In this document: piece by piece, positions 37,601-45,057 of the stretch
How the letters are laid out: each line of letters begins with the position of its first letter
How positions within the stretch are numbered: the first letter of the stretch is position 1
Source: Fictibacillus sp. FJAT-27399
Lineage (GTDB): Bacteria > Bacillota > Bacilli > Bacillales > Fictibacillaceae
Reading direction: 5' to 3'
Assembly: GCF_001510655.1 (NCBI RefSeq)
Contig: NZ_LMVC01000004.1
Coordinates: forward strand, 209,459 to 273,458
DNA length: 64,000 bases
Notes under the pieces: model-generated
Database searches by the model: none
The model's input: the letters and a program-made list of their open reading frames with translations, nothing else
Told to the model about the DNA's origin: nothing
Position numbers and translations under genes: made by a program

Positions 37601-38378
37601 CCATACGCTTTCCTGGACAGCGGGCGATCAAGGAACAGGCGTAGCTTACTACGATGTTTTAGTTAACGGAAAAAGCGTTCTTTCCAAGCCGCTTGATTCT
37701 TCTGCAAGCGAATATAAGCTGAATGACCTTCCTAGCCACACGAAAGTAGTTCTTGCTGCTTACGACTATGCAGGTAACTCAGTAATGAAAAATGTTAATA
37801 TGAGCGGGAAAGATACAAGCGTACCAAGTGTCACAGTGGATTCACCTGAAGCGTTAACCATCACTTCTTCCAAAACAGTGACTGTAACCGGACATGTGAC
37901 GGATGATTCTGGACTGAAATCATTCATGATCGACGGCAAACCTGCAAAGCTTGTATGGAATGCACCAAAACAGCAGTATGATTTCAGCAAGAAGATTACC
38001 TATACTTCTGATAACATCCAATCGTTCAAGGTTGAAGCGATTGATAAAAGCGGAAACCGAGTGGCCTTCAGCCGCCAGGTGATTGTGGATTCAACTCTTC
38101 CAACGATTAAAGTAGATGCACCGAAAACAGTGTCAAGCAAAACGAAAACAGCAACACTTAAAATTACGCTTGCGGACAACTATGATGAGATGCGCTTCTT
38201 CGTAAACGACAATGCGGCATACCGCCATTACTTTAAAGAGCCGTTTGCAAAGAGAGCATTAACGAAGAAAATCAGCCAAAAGGTTTCCCTGAAAAAAGGT
38301 AAAAATACCGTTCATCTTGAACTGACAGACCTTGGCGGAAACACGGTTGAGAAGAATGTAATCATCACAAAGAAATAA
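34635..38378 (+). CDS. Large secreted subtilisin-like serine protease (Vpr/lactocepin type)
   Basis: An exported S8 protease of 1247 residues. In order: signal peptide (cleavage near AYAQG), inhibitor I9 propeptide (VRVVVELDQKPA...), catalytic domain with Asp in VAVIDTGID, His in SMHGMHVSGIVGANGD, an inserted PA domain (about 390-500, GKVVFVVRNGDFNYAK), and Ser in GVMSGTSMAAPHVAG. Fn3-like and FlgD/Ig-like C-terminal modules follow (SFSPDGDGLYDEAFPVLSFL, then repeated TVDSPEALTITSS-type units). No LPxTG or S-layer motif is seen, so it is released or loosely wall-bound. The start at 34635 follows AAAAGGGG. All catalytic residues are intact, unlike the broken subtilase at 57.6 kb. Confidence 0.93.
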   Translation: MKKRIALMTAFIMTFSNLAYAQGNLPSHSKAAGTKPLGLDLKKLPQEEKYGKNDKVRVVVELDQKPAIQYAQAQNKRYSALSTSEKTALTKKLANEQKEVKEDIEKEDIPVSYKESFTTVLNGFSGEVKYGDIKDIEKLDGVKDVHISHEYKRPESINGDKPNMLYSKDIVHAKETWQDYGYKGEGTVVAVIDTGIDPSHKDMVLSPDTKVKLTPGKVNGLKDSKGLKGNYFTEKVPYGYNYADHDKEIRDLGPGASMHGMHVSGIVGANGDEDNGGIKGVAPEAQLLALKVFGNDPGMPSTFSDIYIKAIDDAIALGADVINMSLGSTAGFVQHDDPEEKAITNATNNGILCAISAGNSAYAGHGAGSPYPSNPDTGVVGSPGLIGQALQVASLENTKLTLEGMNLKVDGADMGYIAYQKQESPNPIDTFDKDKMEVVYVGDGSPPNYTGKDVKGKVVFVVRNGDFNYAKIQHEAEKQGAAGVIIRGRVDHGDYVNMALDKPTIPLVTLSIADGNQLEAKAKEGKKLEVIFDGKAISATNPNAGKMSDFSSWGVTPNLDFKPEITAPGGKIYSTLNDNQYGVMSGTSMAAPHVAGGAALVMERVDKDFKVKGATRVKLAKNILMNTSRPQADHGLFNTESQTGNYYSPRLEGAGLMDLHAAMKTPVVVTEAKSGEGKAAVKEVGDKFTFTLNLKNYSSKDVTYKLAGNVQTDLALQGMNLLEADGIFKNGTRDSEDPNRGTFPISFTSGSKKASSIAIKAKSTATVNVTVDLKDTVDWANDMPLDKIFKNGYFVEGFVRLIDAGNKYPELSVPYVGFHGKWDKAPIIDAPVYDDNTFYGVTGLAAEVNDDFEFLGSDALKNVLKDKVSFSPDGDGLYDEAFPVLSFLRNAKKVEYSILDRNKTSLRKLDTQEDVVKNYYDGGSEPGYTPVTEAAWDGTVNGSKVKDGLYYYQVSSVVDYPKAKWQKALFPVYVDTKDPAVTAKWNADSHTLSWTAGDQGTGVAYYDVLVNGKSVLSKPLDSSASEYKLNDLPSHTKVVLAAYDYAGNSVMKNVNMSGKDTSVPSVTVDSPEALTITSSKTVTVTGHVTDDSGLKSFMIDGKPAKLVWNAPKQQYDFSKKITYTSDNIQSFKVEAIDKSGNRVAFSRQVIVDSTLPTIKVDAPKTVSSKTKTATLKITLADNYDEMRFFVNDNAAYRHYFKEPFAKRALTKKISQKVSLKKGKNTVHLELTDLGGNTVEKNVIITKK

Positions 38379-38384
38379 CATAAA

Positions 38385-38432
38385 AAGGCGCCAGGTCCCT
38401 GATTCCTTCAGGGTGCCTGGCACCTTTTTTTA
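38385..38432 (+). terminator. Subtilase terminator derived from a degenerate GGTGCC palindrome
   Basis: AAAGGCGCCAGGTCCCTGA pairs imperfectly with TCAGGGTGCCTGGCACCTTT, then T7. The arms keep the GGTGCC/GGCACC form with changes and the central palindrome is lost. Confidence 0.75.
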
Positions 38433-38462
38433 ATGTTTAGCTCCAGCGCCCTGGAGCTTTTC

Positions 38463-39665
38463 TTATTTCACCGAAAACAATTCAACAAGCAATAGAGAAA
38501 CGGCACCGATCGCCGTCGCTTTGTTTCCAAGCTTAGACAGTCTGATGTCGGTATGTTTTGCGGCTTCGGTCAGCGCCTTCTTTTGAACCGTTTCCTTCAA
38601 GCTGTCCATCAGTAAATCTCCTGCATTGGATACTCCTCCGCCAATAATAATCCGTTTAGGATTCATGAGGTGGATCAAGTTTGTCAGCCCGATCCCAAGA
38701 TAGATCCCGGTTGATTTCAAGACTTGAACACTCAGCTCATCTCCCTGGAGTGCTGCTTCGTAAACCATTTTCCCATCGATTTTCTCTAAATCGTGATCGG
38801 CCATCTCCCGTAAGATGCTTTCTCTTCCGATCGCTACCTCTTTTTGCGCTTTTTCAGCTATGGCAGGGCCGGCTGCAAGTGTTTGAAGACATCCGTAGTT
38901 GCCGCAGCTGCATTGCTTTCCGCCGATGTCAATCGTCATGTGTCCAATTTCTCCGGCAATAAAGTTTTCGCCATGAAACAGTTTTCCATCTATCACAATC
39001 CCGGCTCCTATGCCGGTCCCGATGTTGACCGCAACCACACTGTCCGCACCGTTTCCATTTCCAAACCAAACTTCGCCAAGAGCAAGTGCCTTTGCATCAT
39101 TTTCCACCTTAACCGTACGGCTGAATCTGGCCTCTAGTTCCTCTTTTATCGGGATATTTCTCAGATTCAGGTTTGGTGCATAAAGGGAAATGCCCTGCTC
39201 CACATCCACTACACCATGCATCCCTACGCCGATGCCGATCACTTTCTCTTCTTCCTCACCATACTGCTCCATAATCTGCTGAATCTCTGCTTTCATGATA
39301 TCGAGCAGCTCATGATTCGAAAGCGGACTGAAAAGAACCTTTTCATGAAACTCAAGCACCTTGCCGTTCAAATCAGTCAGGATGGTCTTAATGTCCTTAG
39401 GGCCTACATCCAGTCCGATAACATAGAAGCTATCGGCATTAATGATCAGCATGGTTGGCTTCCGCCCTCCCTTGGACTCGCCTTGCTCACTTTCTTTAAT
39501 CATTCCCGAGTCGATCAGCTCTTTTACGATAGAACTGACTGTAGGGGGCGTCAACTTCGTCTCTTTGGCGATCTGTGCACGTGAAATGGGTCCATCCAGA
39601 CGGATTTTATTCAGTATTATGTTCCGGTTTAACGACTTCATCAATTGAAACGTGCCGCGTTGCAT
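38463..39665 (-). CDS. ROK family transcriptional repressor
   Basis: A sugar-responsive repressor of XylR/NagC type, 400 residues. A winged helix-turn-helix (residues 15-60: ISRAQIAKETKLTPPTVSSIVKELID) is followed by a ROK sugar-kinase-like domain with GLDVGPKDIKT and the zinc site CSCGNYGC. AT-rich operators overlap its own promoter (39680-39700) and recur upstream of galT, so it probably represses itself and the gal operon. The inducer is likely galactose or a derivative (inference). Confidence 0.9.
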   Translation of the reverse strand: MQRGTFQLMKSLNRNIILNKIRLDGPISRAQIAKETKLTPPTVSSIVKELIDSGMIKESEQGESKGGRKPTMLIINADSFYVIGLDVGPKDIKTILTDLNGKVLEFHEKVLFSPLSNHELLDIMKAEIQQIMEQYGEEEEKVIGIGVGMHGVVDVEQGISLYAPNLNLRNIPIKEELEARFSRTVKVENDAKALALGEVWFGNGNGADSVVAVNIGTGIGAGIVIDGKLFHGENFIAGEIGHMTIDIGGKQCSCGNYGCLQTLAAGPAIAEKAQKEVAIGRESILREMADHDLEKIDGKMVYEAALQGDELSVQVLKSTGIYLGIGLTNLIHLMNPKRIIIGGGVSNAGDLLMDSLKETVQKKALTEAAKHTDIRLSKLGNKATAIGAVSLLLVELFSVK

Positions 39666-39679
39666 GAAAACACCTCAAG

Positions 39680-39700
39680 TTAATTTAATTAATTAATTAA
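39680..39700. promoter_or_regulatory. Putative ROK operator at its own gene
   Basis: TTAATTTAATTAATTAATTA(A) is palindromic and lies between the start codon and a TATACT -10 box on the minus strand (plus-strand 39706-39711). This fits autorepression. Confidence 0.5.
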
Positions 39701-39825
39701 TATATAGTATACCGTTATTTTTGTGCTCTGAACAGAAGCCATCAAGCTGTCGATAACCGATAGAATAGGATAAAATTTATATATCTTTAAACTGCCTGAT
39801 TCCGGGACAAAAAGGAGGAAGTGAA

Positions 39826-40218
39826 TTGAAGATTAACAGCTTGGATCACTTTGTTCTAACCGTAAAAGATATTGATAGAACGTGTGATTTTTACAATGAT
39901 GTATTAGGAATGGAGATCATTACTTTTCAAAAAAACCGAAAAGCACTCAAATTCAGCAGCCAGAAAATTAACCTTCACCAAGCAGGCAAAGAATTCGAAC
40001 CAAAAGCACACGCCCCAACTCCAGGTTCAGCAGACCTCTGCTTTATCACTGAATTTCCTTTAACTTCTGTACTCGCTCACTTTGATCAAAAAGGAGTGCC
40101 GGTTATTGAGGGACCTGTACTGCGAACAGGGGCGGCGGGCAGGATTAACTCTGTCTATATTCGAGATCCGGACGAAAACCTAATTGAAATCTCCAATTAT
40201 ACGGCTAGAGAAGACTAG
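39826..40218 (+). CDS. VOC family (glyoxalase/dioxygenase fold) protein
   Basis: A single-chain vicinal-oxygen-chelate protein of 130 residues. LDHFVLTVKDIDRTCDFYNDVLGME opens the fold with a metal-type His, and VYIRDPDENLIEISNY closes it with the usual Glu, so metal ligands are kept. The substrate is unknown; relatives are often annotated as virulence- or fosfomycin-related without evidence. The start is TTG behind AAAGGAGGAAG. It lies between the ROK gene and the gal operon. Confidence 0.85.
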   Translation: MKINSLDHFVLTVKDIDRTCDFYNDVLGMEIITFQKNRKALKFSSQKINLHQAGKEFEPKAHAPTPGSADLCFITEFPLTSVLAHFDQKGVPVIEGPVLRTGAAGRINSVYIRDPDENLIEISNYTARED

Positions 40219-40254
40219 CATTAAGATGGGAGTATGCAAATAATAGAGTGTGTG

Positions 40255-40288
40255 TTAATCTAATTAAAACTTAATAATTTAATTTAAC
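40255..40288. promoter_or_regulatory. AT-rich operator-like sequence
   Basis: TTAATCTAATTAAAAC and TTAATAATTTAATTTAAC resemble the TTAATTTAATTAA site at the ROK promoter. No strong promoter could be fixed here. Confidence 0.3.
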
Positions 40289-40309
40289 AAAGTATCTTTT
40301 AACGATCAT

Positions 40310-40323
40310 GGAAGGCGTTTACA
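40310..40323 (+). promoter_or_regulatory. Candidate catabolite-responsive element (cre)
   Basis: GGAAGGCGTTTACA matches 12 of 14 positions of the CcpA consensus TGWAARCGYTWWCW. It lies between the ROK-like AT-rich site and galT, suggesting glucose repression of the gal genes. Confidence 0.35.
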
Positions 40324-40330
40324 AAACCTG

Positions 40331-40598
40331 TTGAAAAGAAAACTCGCAGCAGCATTGCTGACCCGAATGCTTGCCGGCTGTTCAGGATCGCGGGCTCTGA
40401 TTCAGCAATCTTCAATCAGGGAAATCTGTATAAGCGATGAACACCCGTGCAGAAAGCTGGGCCAGATCGTAGAGGTCCCTTATTTTAAGGAGAACAACGA
40501 ATACTTTAACAACAAGCCGGTGTACGGATGAAGGAAAAATGTCTTTAAAAGAAGCTTCTCAGAACATTAAGAATGAAAACCGTAAGATCAACAAGTAA
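40331..40598 (+). pseudogene. Decayed lipoprotein-like gene
   Basis: From a TTG at 40331 the frame reads KRKLAAALLTRMLAGCSGS, with a lipobox LAGC, then VEVPYFKENNEYFNNKPVYG and stops at 40531. In another frame the downstream sequence continues protein-like as SLKEASQNIKNENRKINK with a stop at 40596-40598. This looks like the two halves of one short lipoprotein gene separated by a frameshift. The start has no well-spaced ribosome site. I do not know the family. Confidence 0.4.
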
Positions 40599-40632
40599 AA
40601 GGGGGGCACATCTCCCTTTTTTACCCCTCTAC

Positions 40633-40652
40633 TTATTTAATTAAATTAATAA
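40633..40652. promoter_or_regulatory. Putative ROK operator upstream of galT
   Basis: TTATTTAATTAAATTAATAA is near-palindromic and closely matches the 39680-39700 site. It lies 25 bp before the galT start codon, next to the ribosome site, where a bound repressor would block transcription. Confidence 0.45.
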
Positions 40653-40676
40653 AAAGAGAAGACAGGAGGCGCTTGT

Positions 40677-41657
40677 ATGGCTGAGCTAAGATATAATCCT
40701 TTATTAAAAGACTGGACGATGGTGGCTGCCAGCCGGCAGAACAGACCGCATATGCCGAAAGACTTTTGTCCGTTCTGCCCGGGATCCGGGAAAGTTCCCG
40801 ATAACTATGAGGTGCATCTGTATCACAATGATTTTCCTGTGCTTTCACCAAACCCTCCAAAACCAGATGGAGTAGGAGGCGGGTTGTATCAGACGAAAGA
40901 AGCGTATGGAAAGTGCGAAGTGGTGCTGTATTCACCGGGCCACTATGACACGATTCCTGATTTGTCCAAAGATCATATGAAAAAGCTGATGAACCTTTGG
41001 ACGGATACATTCGTCAAACTGGATCAGGATCCGTATCATGAGTATGTCATGATCTTTGAAAACCGCGGAGAGGAAGTTGGGGTTACAATGCCTCACCCGC
41101 ATGGACAGGTGTATGCTTACCCTTTTATTCCGCTAAAAGTAAAAACGGAGCTGGAAGCATGCAAAGAGTATTTTGAAGAAAACCAACGGAACATGTTTGA
41201 TGATATGGTAGCCGAGGAAAAGCGGTTCGGGGAGCGTGTCCTGTTGGAAAGTGAGCATTTTATTGCGTTCATTCCGTTCTTTACGGACTATCCGTACGGG
41301 GCTTACATTGTCAGCAAAGAAGCGAAGACTGCACTGACCGAATTCACGGAGGAAGAAAGAACGGAACTGGGGGATATGCTTCAAGAACTTGTCGGAGGTA
41401 TGGATAAAATCTATGACAAGCTGTTTCCTTACATGATGGTCATGCATCAGCGTCCATCGAACTCTAATGATCCGTATAAGGATTTTTATCGGTTTCACAT
41501 CGAGTTCTATCCTCCGCTTCGTGCTCACGACAAATTAAAATTTAATTCCTCCTCTGAAACAGGAGGATGGGCAGCAGCTAATCCAACCAAAGTGGAAGAA
41601 AATGCAGAAATCCTGCGCCAATGTATCAAGCGTTACAGTGAAAGTAAGGGGGAATAA
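40677..41657 (+). CDS. galT: Galactose-1-phosphate uridylyltransferase
   Basis: The Leloir-pathway enzyme that exchanges UMP between UDP-glucose and galactose 1-phosphate. The 326 residues belong to the HIT-superfamily form: zinc Cys pair in FCPFCPGS and the nucleophile motif HPHGQVYAYP, where the second His is uridylylated. The ATG follows GGAGGCGC. The galK start is four bases after its stop, so galT-galK-galE form one operon. This is the E. coli-like type I enzyme, not the unrelated GalT of B. subtilis. Confidence 0.95.
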   Translation: MAELRYNPLLKDWTMVAASRQNRPHMPKDFCPFCPGSGKVPDNYEVHLYHNDFPVLSPNPPKPDGVGGGLYQTKEAYGKCEVVLYSPGHYDTIPDLSKDHMKKLMNLWTDTFVKLDQDPYHEYVMIFENRGEEVGVTMPHPHGQVYAYPFIPLKVKTELEACKEYFEENQRNMFDDMVAEEKRFGERVLLESEHFIAFIPFFTDYPYGAYIVSKEAKTALTEFTEEERTELGDMLQELVGGMDKIYDKLFPYMMVMHQRPSNSNDPYKDFYRFHIEFYPPLRAHDKLKFNSSSETGGWAAANPTKVEENAEILRQCIKRYSESKGE

Positions 41658-41660
41658 GCC

Positions 41661-42839
41661 GTGGAGAACCAATGGGTGAAACGATTTCAAGAATATTTTC
41701 CGGGAAATAACGACAGAGTACGACTTTTCTTTGCACCCGGACGCGTAAATTTAATTGGGGAACATACCGACTACAACGGCGGTTTTGTATTTCCAGCTGC
41801 ATTAACGATTGGAACCTATATGGCCATTCGCCAGCGAAACGATGGTGTCTACCGTTTGAAGAGTAAGAACTTCCCATTGGAGGTTTCAATCGATACAAAA
41901 CAGCCCATTGTCTATGATAAGGCTGACGATTGGGCAAATTATACGAAAGGTATCCTGCAGCAATTGCAGAAGCTGGGTATCCAGCTCTCAGGGGCTGATG
42001 TTTTATACGCGGGCAATCTTCCGAATGGTGCGGGCCTTTCTTCTTCTGCATCGATTGGCATGGCCAGTGCGCTTGGTTTTTCAGTATTGGAAAAAGAGGA
42101 ACTGCCCATGCTGGAGCTCGCCAAGCTGTGCCAGCGGATGGAAAATCAGTTTATCGGTGTAAACAGCGGAATTATGGATCAGTTTGCGGTCGGATTCGGA
42201 AAGAAAGACCATGCTGTTTTTCTAGATTGCCAGAGTTATGAGTTTGAATTGATTCCTCTTGAAATCGAAGGATACAAGCTTGTCATCACAAACACAAATA
42301 AAAGAAGAGGGCTTGCAGACTCCAAGTACAATGAACGAAGAGCACAGTGTGAACAAGGGCTGGAAATCATCCAAAGGCATATAGAGGATGTTAATGCACT
42401 CGGTGACCTTCGCCCTCTTCAGTTTAAGAAAATGGAAGCCCATCTGGCTGATGAAACGATTAAAAAGCGTGTCCGACATGTAGTTACTGAAGATGATCGT
42501 GTTCAAAAAGCCGTAGCAGCACTCGAAAATAGAGATTTACTTGCGTTTGGCCTGTATATGAAGGAGTCCCATCTTTCATTGCGTGACGATTATGAGGTGA
42601 CCGGACTGGAGCTTGACGCACTGTTTGACATTCAGGGGCAGCAGCCCGGCTGCATAGGTACGAGAATGACCGGCGCTGGTTTTGGCGGCTGCACCATTTC
42701 CATCGTGGAAGACGGACAGGTAGAAGCATTCAAACAGAACGTGGCAGCAAACTACAAACAACAAACGGGTTTATCGCCTGACTTTTATGTTTGTGAAATT
42801 GGAGACGGTGTAAAAGAAATCAAAGAGGTGAAGAGATAA
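41661..42839 (+). CDS. galK: Galactokinase
   Basis: It phosphorylates galactose with ATP to galactose 1-phosphate. The 392-residue GHMP kinase has the galactose signature GRVNLIGEHTDYNGG (about 28-42), the ATP loop LPNGAGLSSSAS (about 120) and the third motif GAGFGGCTISIV. The start is GTG at 41661 behind AAGGGGG. Its stop overlaps the galE ATG by one base. Confidence 0.96.
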   Translation: MENQWVKRFQEYFPGNNDRVRLFFAPGRVNLIGEHTDYNGGFVFPAALTIGTYMAIRQRNDGVYRLKSKNFPLEVSIDTKQPIVYDKADDWANYTKGILQQLQKLGIQLSGADVLYAGNLPNGAGLSSSASIGMASALGFSVLEKEELPMLELAKLCQRMENQFIGVNSGIMDQFAVGFGKKDHAVFLDCQSYEFELIPLEIEGYKLVITNTNKRRGLADSKYNERRAQCEQGLEIIQRHIEDVNALGDLRPLQFKKMEAHLADETIKKRVRHVVTEDDRVQKAVAALENRDLLAFGLYMKESHLSLRDDYEVTGLELDALFDIQGQQPGCIGTRMTGAGFGGCTISIVEDGQVEAFKQNVAANYKQQTGLSPDFYVCEIGDGVKEIKEVKR

Positions 42840-43852
42840 TGGCCATATTGGTAACCGGAGGAGCAGGCTATATCGGCAGCCATACCGTATTGTGTCTGCG
42901 TGAAAAAGGCGAAGAAGTCATCGTGTTGGATAACCTGCAAAAAGGGCATCGGGAGGCTGTGCTGAAGGATGTTCCGTTCTATGAAGGAGATCTGCATGAC
43001 AGCGCCTTGCTGGATACCGTTTTTTCAGAAAATGACATTGAAGCAGTTATACATTTTGCGGCCAACTCTCTTGTAGGTGAGAGTGTTGCAGATCCAATTT
43101 CTTATTACCAGAACAACGTGGCGGGTTCATTGAATCTGGTCGACCGCATGGTGAAAAATGGCGTGAAAAACATTGTCTTCTCCTCTACTGCCGCTGTCTA
43201 TGGGGAACCTGAGACCGTCCCTATTCAGGAAAGCGACCGGACGCTTCCGACTAATCCTTATGGAGAAACGAAGCTGGCCATTGAAAGACTTCTTCATTGG
43301 GCAGATCAGGCTTATGGGCTGAAAGCAGTCGCTCTCCGGTATTTTAATGCGGCAGGCGCCGATCCAAAAGGAGGAATTGGAGAAGATCATACACCAGAAT
43401 CTCACCTGATTCCGATCATTCTTGAAGCCGCCCTTGGAAAACGGCCGCATATCTCTGTATTCGGGGAGGACTATGCGACAGAAGACGGTACTTGTGTCCG
43501 GGATTACATCCATGTGATGGATCTGGCTGACGCTCACTGCCTGGCTCTCGAAAAATTAAAGAGAACTGGAGAGAGCGGCGTATACAACCTCGGGAACGGT
43601 AAGGGGTTCTCGGTGAAGCAGGTGATCGATACATGCAGAACGGTTACAGGCCGAACGATCGAAGCTGTTTCTTCTCCGCGAAGAGCAGGCGATCCTGCGA
43701 TTCTTATCGCTTCTTCTCAAAAAGCAAAGGATGAACTGGGCTGGGTTCCAAAATATCCTGATGTCCATGAAATGGTAGAACACGCCTGGAACTGGCATCT
43801 CCATCATCCAAACGGTTATGCCGATGGAGGTCCGGACAATGGCTCTAGGTAA
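42839..43852 (+). CDS. galE: UDP-glucose 4-epimerase
   Basis: It interconverts UDP-galactose and UDP-glucose with bound NAD. The 337-residue extended short-chain dehydrogenase has the NAD motif GGAGYIGSH, the catalytic Ser-Ser-Thr in FSSTAAVYG and the Tyr-Lys pair in NPYGETKLAIE. The ATG overlaps galK. The last 14 bases overlap the next gene. Confidence 0.96.
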   Translation: MAILVTGGAGYIGSHTVLCLREKGEEVIVLDNLQKGHREAVLKDVPFYEGDLHDSALLDTVFSENDIEAVIHFAANSLVGESVADPISYYQNNVAGSLNLVDRMVKNGVKNIVFSSTAAVYGEPETVPIQESDRTLPTNPYGETKLAIERLLHWADQAYGLKAVALRYFNAAGADPKGGIGEDHTPESHLIPIILEAALGKRPHISVFGEDYATEDGTCVRDYIHVMDLADAHCLALEKLKRTGESGVYNLGNGKGFSVKQVIDTCRTVTGRTIEAVSSPRRAGDPAILIASSQKAKDELGWVPKYPDVHEMVEHAWNWHLHHPNGYADGGPDNGSR

Positions 43853-44918
43853 GATCAGAAACATCATGAAAGAAAACCATCTGGACGGAATACTGCTGAG
43901 AAAACGGAACCATTTTTCATGGGTAACAAACGGCCGCCAGAACCAGATCGTGCTTGGAATCACGGAAGGTGTTGCAGATCTTGTGATTTTTGAAGATGAG
44001 GTCTATGTGGTGACGACCAAGATGGAAGAACGGCGCATAAAGGAAGAAGAACTCTCCCATTTTTCTCATGAAGTTAAAGTGGTGACGGATGAGTGGTTTA
44101 AAGGCTCTGATCATCTGATCTCTGAACTTGGAAAAGGGAAAAGGATGGGGACGGATACGCCGTTTAAAGACTATGCCGACATGACGGAGGAACTGAAACG
44201 TGTTCGATCCATATTGGATGAACAAGAAGTGGAGCGTTACCGCAAGCTGTGCCAGGATACGGCGTGGTCACTTGAATCGGTTTGCCGGAAGATGGAGCCT
44301 GGGCAGACGGAACATGAAATTGCCGGGATGGTGGCAGAACAGGCGATATCCAAGGGGATCAGGCTTCAAGTTTTGCTTGTTGCTACAGATGAACGCATCT
44401 ATTCCTACCGCCACCCGGTTCCTACTTCTAAGAAACTGAAGAAGCATGGGCTGCTGGTGATTTGCGGTGAGCGTGAGGGGCTTGTCGCCAACCTGACAAG
44501 GGTTGTACATTTCGGGCCGCTGTCTCAGGAACTGTCTGATCATAAAGAAAAACTCGCTCGTATTGATGCGGCTTTTATAACCGCTACTAAACCTGGTACA
44601 ACGGTTGGTGAAGTGTTCAAAAAAGGGATACAGCAGTACGTGGAAGAGGGCCATCCGGAAGACTGGAAACTCCTCCATCAAGGAGGGCCAACTGGATATG
44701 ACTCCAGAGAGTTTATCGCAACAATGGAATCAGAAACTGAGGTGAAGGAAAACATGGTATTCACATGGAATCCTTCGCTGCCCGGTGTGAAATCAGAAGA
44801 CACCGTTCTCATTCAACAAAATAAAGCTGAAATTTTGACCGAAACCGGGGGATGGCCCTACCTTGAAGTAACATTCGGAGGACAAACACTGCGACGGCCG
44901 GATATCCTCATTAGATAA
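43839..44918 (+). CDS. M24 (creatinase/aminopeptidase P fold) protein, probably without metal ligands
   Basis: A 359-residue cytoplasmic protein, start ATG at 43839 behind GGAGGTCC, overlapping galE. The N-terminal creatinase domain (1-130) and the C-terminal pita-bread domain (from about 135) are recognisable. The usual ligands appear changed: active enzymes have Asp in DxGaxxxGY.sDxTRT, here ICGEREGLVANLTRVVHFG; HGxGHGxG is HQGGPTGYDSRE; the first Glu region (TxEPG) is TWNPS. Only the last Glu (SEDTVL) remains. It may be a pseudoenzyme or bind a sugar-related ligand. Its tight coupling to galE suggests a role in galactose use. Confidence 0.8.
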   Translation: MALGKIRNIMKENHLDGILLRKRNHFSWVTNGRQNQIVLGITEGVADLVIFEDEVYVVTTKMEERRIKEEELSHFSHEVKVVTDEWFKGSDHLISELGKGKRMGTDTPFKDYADMTEELKRVRSILDEQEVERYRKLCQDTAWSLESVCRKMEPGQTEHEIAGMVAEQAISKGIRLQVLLVATDERIYSYRHPVPTSKKLKKHGLLVICGEREGLVANLTRVVHFGPLSQELSDHKEKLARIDAAFITATKPGTTVGEVFKKGIQQYVEEGHPEDWKLLHQGGPTGYDSREFIATMESETEVKENMVFTWNPSLPGVKSEDTVLIQQNKAEILTETGGWPYLEVTFGGQTLRRPDILIR

Positions 44919-45057
44919 GAAAGAAACTGAAGAAGCGTTCGAATGTCCCGTACCTACTTCACCGATCTTGATTTTCTTACTTCTGCTTTAAAAACCGCTT
45001 ATCTCTGGTATTTTGCACGGTTCGGTGAAAGAATAGAGAGACAAAGGAGTGAGCGGC

